This document shows positions 58,724-64,000 of a DNA stretch of 64,000 nucleotides, piece after piece. The notes beneath the pieces are model-generated. The model saw only the letters and a list, made by a program, of their open reading frames with translations. It was not told where the DNA came from and did not search any database. Source of the DNA: Acanthochromis polyacanthus. Lineage: Eukaryota > Chordata > Actinopteri > Pomacentridae. The translations under genes and the position numbers were made by a program. The DNA lies in assembly GCF_021347895.1 (NCBI RefSeq), contig NC_067119.1, positions 3,112,534-3,176,533 on the forward strand, read 5' to 3'. Numbering within the stretch: the first letter of the stretch is position 1; each line of letters opens with the position of its first letter.

Positions 58724-59410
58724 TAGTGTTTCCTTTCGGATTTTTTTAAGCAGTGGCGGCAGGGTCTTCGGGAGCCGTGATGCGCAAACCAATGACGCTT
58801 GACAGCAGATTTTAATTGTACAACCTATTTATTGAAGGGCCAGTTGAAAATAGCTTTTTAAAGGCTGAATATAAAAAGAAATTTAAAAAAATATTTGAAC
58901 AAGCTCATCTGAAAACGCAGTCAGCAGTTATATCACGGTGTGTAGATATTAGCTTAATGCTATCAATTAGTTTACTCACGTTAGCGACACTGAGTTGGCA
59001 CTGGACCCGATTAACTAAAGCTACCGATATGTTACGTAAAGTTTGCTGGCCACCAATATTTTAGGAATGTGTATTTAACTTGTAAAATATATTAAGAATG
59101 ATCTTCAGCTAATAGTTTTTCTCCGTTAAGTTGCTGTCCTATTTTGCAAGACGGCACTCCTCCGACTCTCTGACCTGGTGCCTGGTGCCGGCGTACCAAA
59201 AGTAGATATTGAGCAAGATAGTTATCTGTGGTTTACCTTAATACTCGCGAGTACCCGGCACAATGCGGAACTTTGCTGTGAAGGTGGAGACATGTGGCGG
59301 TGGTGTATTTGCGACAATAGCAAAAAAAGAAAGAAATAAATTTGAAGGAGTGGCAGTTACGATGTAGGAATGGCGGCCTGCCACTGCTGAATGAATGGAG
59401 AGGAAACACT
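58724..59410. mobile_element. hAT-like nonautonomous element, copy 8 intron
   Basis: Comparison with copies 7 and 9 shows an insertion after GAAATG (58718-58723), repeated at 59411-59416. The ends are TAGTGTTTCCTTTCGG (left) and GAGAGGAAACACT (right), with inner inverted words GCAGTGGCGGCAGG and CGGCCTGCCACTGC. TIRs of the AGTGTTTCC kind are common among hAT elements. Only six bases of target duplication are clear. An 82-codon frame at 58816-59064 is not recognised and is probably fortuitous. Confidence 0.75.
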
Positions 59411-59795
59411 GAAATGATAAATCATTCAATGGGCTCATATTGTCTGAAACAATTAGGTTGTGCCAAATGTGGCACTAGGAAGGTGCTATACAAATGTGTC
59501 AAACGGTGGGTAATTACCAGAAGAATGAAAAGACCTCAAACAAGGTGTTGCTGTACCAGGGAGGAGCAGGATGTTCTATGGAAAAAATTATTTTGTATGT
59601 TTAGTTAAAAAGTCAGTTAGAAAGCTGAATATGAGTTCATTGCCCTGACTAAACAATCAGGCTCTGGGTACAATATCAGACACATCTCAGAGTGCTCATT
59701 GTTTGTGGAACTTATGAACATTCTTGAACTCAAGTCCCTTGTTGAAAAGGACAGATCTAACATTCTTATATATCTTGTCAGAATCTATTTCAGAA

Positions 59796-61376
59796 ATGTA
59801 CCGACCCACTTTCGTGGTGCTTGCAGCGCTGCTCTGCTCTGCAGCTTTGGTGAATGGAGGGAAGGTCTTGGTGTTCCCTGTGGATGGAAGTCACTGGATC
59901 AACATGAATGTCCTCGTCGAGGAGCTTAACTCCAGAGGTCATGAAGTCACTGTGATACGTCCACCAGATGCCTGGTTCATCAGGCAGGATTCTCCTCACT
60001 ACAAGTCCATCACACTGAATGTTGCGTCTGGTCTTGATAAGGACAACTTGGACGAATATGTAACGAGAACACTGGCGCTGCGACGGCGAGGGGCATCATT
60101 TTGGACTCGTATGGCTCTGGACATTGAAATGGTGAATGAGTTGCACGCACTGCACAGGCTGCTGCTTGTAATGACGGAGGAAGTGTTTGCAGACGACAAA
60201 CTGATGCAGAGCCTCCGTGATGCCAAGTACGATTTGGTCCTGACGGACCCTACATACGGTGGAGGAGTTTTTCTGGCTCACCGTTTGGGTCTTCCACTCG
60301 TCCTTAATGTAAGATGGACTGTTCAGGGTGAAGGGCATCAAGCAATCGCACCTACTCCACTATCCTATGTCCCAATGCCCTGGTCAGAATTGACTGACAA
60401 AATGACTTTCACCGAGCGGGTCCAGAACATGTTGATCTACTTCCTCACAAGTTTTCAATTTTGGTATGTCACAGACCCAAACTACACCCCGTTTGTCCAT
60501 CGCCACTTTGGCCCGGACGTCCACTACATGGAGCTGTTCCAGTCGGCCGACATCTGGCTCATGAGGAATGACTTCACCTTCGAGTGGCCGCGACCCACCA
60601 TGCCCAACATCGTCTACATGTCGGGATTCCAGTGCAAACCCGCCAAGCCCTTGCCCAAAGAACTGGAGGATTTCGTTCAGAGTTCCGGTGAACACGGAGT
60701 CATCGTGATGACGCTGGGGACCCTGGTGGAAAAACTTCCTGAGGACATAACAGAGGACATCGCTGCTGCCTTCGCACAGCTTCCCCAGAAGGTGATCTGG
60801 AGGCACAAAGGCAAAAGACCGTCCACGCTGGGAAACAACACCTTAATGATGGAATGGTTGCCCCAGAACGACCTCCTGGGTCACCCCAAAACCAGGGTGT
60901 TCGTGGCCCACGGAGGCGCCAATGGCATGCAGGAGGCCATCTACCATGGCGTCCCCGTGGTCGGACTGCCGCTCATGTTCGACCAACCCTACAACGTCTT
61001 CAGGATGAAAGCCAGAGGCGTGGCCAAAGCCCTGGACTTGGCGACGGTGAATAAAGACAACTTCCTGGAGGCGCTGAAGGAGGTCCTGTACCAACCGTCC
61101 TACAGGGAGAAGATGAAGGTTCTGTCCAGCCTGCACCGAGATCAGCCCATGAAGCCGCTGGACCGGGCCATGTTCTGGATCGAGTTCGTCATGAGGCACA
61201 AAGGAGCGGCCCACCTAAGGACAGAGTCTTACAAGATGTCCACGATCCAGTACCACTCCATCGATGTGGCGGCGTTCCTGCTGGCAGTTGTTTTGTTCAT
61301 ATTTGCTGTTTTAATTGCTGCAGTCAAGTTTGTCTGGCGAAGGCTATTTGGCCAAAACAAACGCAAAAAGGAATGA
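59796..61376 (+). CDS. ugt5-like: UDP-glucuronosyltransferase (UGT5-like), copy 8
   Basis: Intact 526-residue UGT starting MYRPTFVVLAAL; the acceptor is ATCTATTTCAG|AA. The acceptor half is distinct: LNVASGLDKDNLDEYVTRTL, EMVNELHALHRLLLVMTEEV, TDPTYGGGVF. The donor half has DQPYNVFRM as in copy 7 and a substitution in the signature: AHGGANG where every other complete copy has AHGGTNG (Thr375 to Ala), in the loop that contacts UDP in UGTs. The helix is slightly changed (FAVLIAAVKF), and the tail is NKRKKE, which still satisfies KxKxx. No canonical AATAAA is seen close to the stop. Probably functional. The Thr to Ala change may alter sugar-donor handling. Confidence 0.95.
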   Translation: MYRPTFVVLAALLCSAALVNGGKVLVFPVDGSHWINMNVLVEELNSRGHEVTVIRPPDAWFIRQDSPHYKSITLNVASGLDKDNLDEYVTRTLALRRRGASFWTRMALDIEMVNELHALHRLLLVMTEEVFADDKLMQSLRDAKYDLVLTDPTYGGGVFLAHRLGLPLVLNVRWTVQGEGHQAIAPTPLSYVPMPWSELTDKMTFTERVQNMLIYFLTSFQFWYVTDPNYTPFVHRHFGPDVHYMELFQSADIWLMRNDFTFEWPRPTMPNIVYMSGFQCKPAKPLPKELEDFVQSSGEHGVIVMTLGTLVEKLPEDITEDIAAAFAQLPQKVIWRHKGKRPSTLGNNTLMMEWLPQNDLLGHPKTRVFVAHGGANGMQEAIYHGVPVVGLPLMFDQPYNVFRMKARGVAKALDLATVNKDNFLEALKEVLYQPSYREKMKVLSSLHRDQPMKPLDRAMFWIEFVMRHKGAAHLRTESYKMSTIQYHSIDVAAFLLAVVLFIFAVLIAAVKFVWRRLFGQNKRKKE

Positions 61377-62081
61377 TAAATATAATGTGTTTGCGTATTG
61401 TGAATGTAAATTGTTGCACAAATATCTGACATTTTCTAATGATTGCATCTAAACAGGTTAGGTTAATCAGCTCAATCTCAAGTCTGTGAATGTGAAAATA
61501 CAATCTTGTTTAAAGTGTGACGTTCAGTGAACAAATCAGGAAGCTTGATTGAATCATTTTTTAGCAGTGCTCTTCCTATCGCCATAAACTAAAAATAATT
61601 TAAAAAAAAAAAACGTCTTAAAGCAAATGGCATGTGGGTATGTGTTGTGTCATTTTATTTGAATCATAATAATTCTTAAAAATGGTGAAAATGGTGAATA
61701 CAACTGCAAATATCTGTTCAATAATCAAGATCTTTTTTAGCTGATTTAAATACAGTAAATCAGACAGTCATAAACTTTATAAGAACTAATTACTACTTTA
61801 AAAAATGCATATTTTTGATGTGAATATTAATTCAAAGTATTTTTTCTGGTAGTGCAGCATTTCACAGATGTTTGAAAGTAGCAGACAAATGTTTTTCTCG
61901 GGTGTCACCCTCCCTTTTTATTTAATTTAAGACAACAATTTAATATTATTTATTACTTAAGAATGTCTATATGAGTACACGTCTTGCATTTTGCAGCTTT
62001 AACGAGTAATTTTTTAAAAAACGCTGGAATAATTTCAATAACAATCAGTTATTATTATACCAATCAGATTGTAGTGTTGCA
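61377..62081. other. 3' flank of UGT copy 8
   Basis: UGT-type AT-rich flank with no gene and no mobile element seen. Confidence 0.5.
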
Positions 62082-62412
62082 CCGTCACCTGAGCTTATTT
62101 GTATTAATATGTAATTATTTGTCTTATAAAGTCAGCCAATGAGGTTATGGAGTTTATTGTTTGATAAAATGCTGTGATTGCCTAACTTCCAATCACAATA
62201 TCAAAAAAAAACCTTATCAGTGGAACCGAGGTTGACGTTACTATGTGAAGGGCCACGATATGACTCGTTGTAAAATGGTGCTATTTCAGTGCATATGTAC
62301 ATAAGTCCTGCTTCCTCAAAGTCGACACCCTCCAGTTGGATACTCTGCAAAGACGACGGCTGGACGTCAAACTACGAGCTCAGTCTGAAGACCTGTCAGC
62401 TGGAGGCTCACG
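62082..62412 (+). promoter_or_regulatory. UGT copy 9 promoter and noncoding exon 1
   Basis: CACCGTCACCTGAGC block, TATAAAGTCAGCCAATGAGG; the GGTTAAACGCTG element is eroded to TTTGATAAAATGCTG. TACATAAG is at 62298-62305. The exon ends at 62412 before GTAAGTTC. Confidence 0.72.
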
Positions 62413-63313
62413 GTAAGTTCACATACGAGATTTCAGGTTTTTACAAGCAGAAACTGTGACAAGGCTGCCAGTGTGTGAAACTAAACAACTGTTTCCTGAA
62501 GCCTGTTTTGTGTTCGACAAAAAACAAAACTAATTTCACCTTTTTATTGCACTAAACATTCTGGACTGTGTGTAATAAAAAACAGTGCACATCAGATTGT
62601 CTATCAGCCCACAGAAATATTTGCTATTGTAAAAACTACACAAGAAAAAAACTCAGAGGTTTGACAGAGAGAGATTTTTCTTTGCTTTCACTGAGAGAAC
62701 GTGCACTTTTATGTGTTTTATTACACAAAATCCTGGTTATTTAGTCAAAAATTGACACAAAAAGGTACAATTTCTAAAGTTTATTGCAGCTGGTGGACTC
62801 AAATGTGCCATAAATGTTTGTTTACAGCAATTTTAAATCTTTTTCAACAACTAAAAATGCCAGAAAACACACACATTTTCATCATTATTAATGGTAGTTG
62901 CAGTTTGAACCCGAAGAAACTGCTCTGTTGCTCAAACAAACTCAACATCACGAGCCCTCGGCTGAATATTTTATGATCAAATCTTGCTAATTCATCATGC
63001 ATTGAACTCTGACCCCCATAAACACATAAATCACAGATACATAATTTTTTCAGCAACAATAACAGCACAGGACTAATGTCAATGGGGCTCAATTTGTGTC
63101 ATCAATTCACCAGTTTATCAAAATATGCCTCCTCAAATTGTGCTCACCATTTACGATGCAAACAAAAGATCAGGCTCAGATTTGTGCCAATACCGATCAA
63201 ATAAAGAATACTTTCATGAGCCCCAGTCTTTAAGATTAGTTCACTCGCAAAAACAAGACTGAAGTGAAAAAGAAAGATAGAATTATGGTACAACATGGGA
63301 CTTTCACCTTCCT

Positions 63314-63337
63314 TGACCCCTCTAACCTTCACATGTG
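63314..63337. promoter_or_regulatory. DR3-type element plus E-box, copy 9 intron
   Basis: TGACCCCTCTAACCT (63314-63328) with CACATGTG following. One base of the second half-site differs. Confidence 0.52.
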
Positions 63338-63898
63338 TGTCCTTGTTGCAAAGGCAAAATCATGACTTTCCCGTTAAATTAAATAGCAGTGGAGCTCCAT
63401 GAATCAGGGCGGTGTAGGGAGAAGCGTACTGGTCCATATGTAAGGAAATGATGAATCCTTTAATGGGCTCATATCATCTGAAACTAGCGGGTTGTGCTAA
63501 ATGTGACAATATGAGGGAGTTATGCAAATGTTTCACATGGTAGGTAATTACCGGAAGAATGAACAAGACCTCAAAACAAGCTGTTGTTATACCAGGAAGG
63601 AGCAGGACTTTCTGTGGAAAAGAAAATTTCCTTTTTAGATTTGTAAGTTCAGTCAAAAAGTTAGTTTAAAAATTCAAAATGAGTTCTTGAATGAGGTGCG
63701 AAAGTCAACAAATGACTCCAGTTTCCAATGGCTCAATCATTGCCCTGACTAAACTCTTAGACTCTTGATACAAAATTAGACATATCTCAGATCACTGCTC
63801 ATTGTTTTTTTAGCTGATAAACTTTGTTTAACTCAAGTCCCTTGTTGAGGAGGACAGTTCTAACATCCTGGCATGTCTTGTCAGAATCTCTTTCAGAA

Positions 63899-64000
63899 AT
63901 GTATCGACTCACTTTGGTGGTGCTTGCAGCACTGCTCTGCTCTGCAGCTTTGGTGAATGGAGGGAAGGTCTTGGTGTTCCCTGTGGAGGGAAGTCACTGG
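63899..64000 (+). CDS. ugt5-like: UDP-glucuronosyltransferase (UGT5-like), copy 9, cut by window end
   Basis: The first 34 codons of a ninth UGT follow the acceptor ATCTCTTTCAG|AA: MYRLTLVVLAALLCSAALVN, then GGKVLVFPVEGSHW. The signal peptide and catalytic His33 are present. Two residues differ from the other copies: Pro4 is Leu, and Asp30 is Glu next to the catalytic motif. The intron is 62413-63896. The rest lies beyond the window, so it cannot be said whether the gene is intact, but the array clearly continues. Confidence 0.9.
   Translation, partial: MYRLTLVVLAALLCSAALVNGGKVLVFPVEGSHW

Noticed and set aside
58816..59064. 82-codon frame inside the hAT-like element
   Set aside because: No recognisable domain, not in a transposase context, and single copy here.
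20891..64000. UGT1-type locus with variable first exons and a shared constant region
   Set aside because: Every intact copy has a complete coding exon with its own helix, tail and stop codon.

Overview
The window looks like nuclear DNA of a teleost fish, probably a percomorph. It has small GT-AG exons scattered through repeat-rich introns. It carries L2-type LINE, Tc1-like, pogo, hAT and piggyBac-type elements and tRNA-derived SINEs typical of fish. The neighbouring pair tor2a and sh2d3c is also adjacent in human (9q34). The species cannot be read from the sequence.

Left third (1-20.2 kb, minus strand). Positions 3142-11015 hold a complete five-exon torsin-2A gene. Its splice phases add up to a 310-residue ER-lumenal AAA+ protein with Walker A, Walker B, sensor 1 and the GCK sensor 2. 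A TATA-less promoter with ETS and ZNF143-type sites lies just upstream. Its introns are swollen by 21-bp GTC/CATTTTTG repeats and by hAT, pogo and MITE insertions. Positions 13996-20225 hold the last six exons of an SH2D3C (NSP3/CHAT) gene: the 409-residue C-terminal part with the Cas-binding, Cdc25-like domain. The SH2-encoding 5' exons are not in the window.

Right two thirds (20.9-64 kb, plus strand). This is a head-to-tail array of nine UDP-glucuronosyltransferase copies, UGT5-like: seven intact, one pseudogene, and one cut by the window end. Each unit has a conserved promoter block, a TATA-like box, a noncoding exon 1 ending in CACG|GTAAGT, an intron of about 1.2-2.5 kb (5.2 kb in copy 2), and one coding exon that opens with CAG|AAATG. 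The seven intact proteins are each 526 residues with no length differences. The distance from TATA-like box to exon-1 donor is the same in all nine copies. Each intron keeps a TGACCC-N3-TGACCT element (an inverted-strand DR3, nuclear-receptor type) next to a CACATGTG E-box.

How the parts work together. The UGTs are ER membrane enzymes that attach glucuronic acid to small lipophilic molecules. The acceptor-binding N-terminal half varies between copies while the UDP-sugar-binding C-terminal half is nearly uniform, as expected from gene conversion in an array diversifying its substrates. Copy 5 is visibly a mosaic of copy-1-like and copy-4-like sequence. Copies 2 and 4 share a SINE at the same site, and copies 2 and 7 share a promoter insertion. 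Copy 3 was destroyed by replacement of its 5' coding half with a transposon-rich block bounded by 29-bp inverted repeats. The array lies on the 5' side of the sh2d3c fragment, so it either occupies an sh2d3c intron or marks a breakpoint that removed the 5' half.
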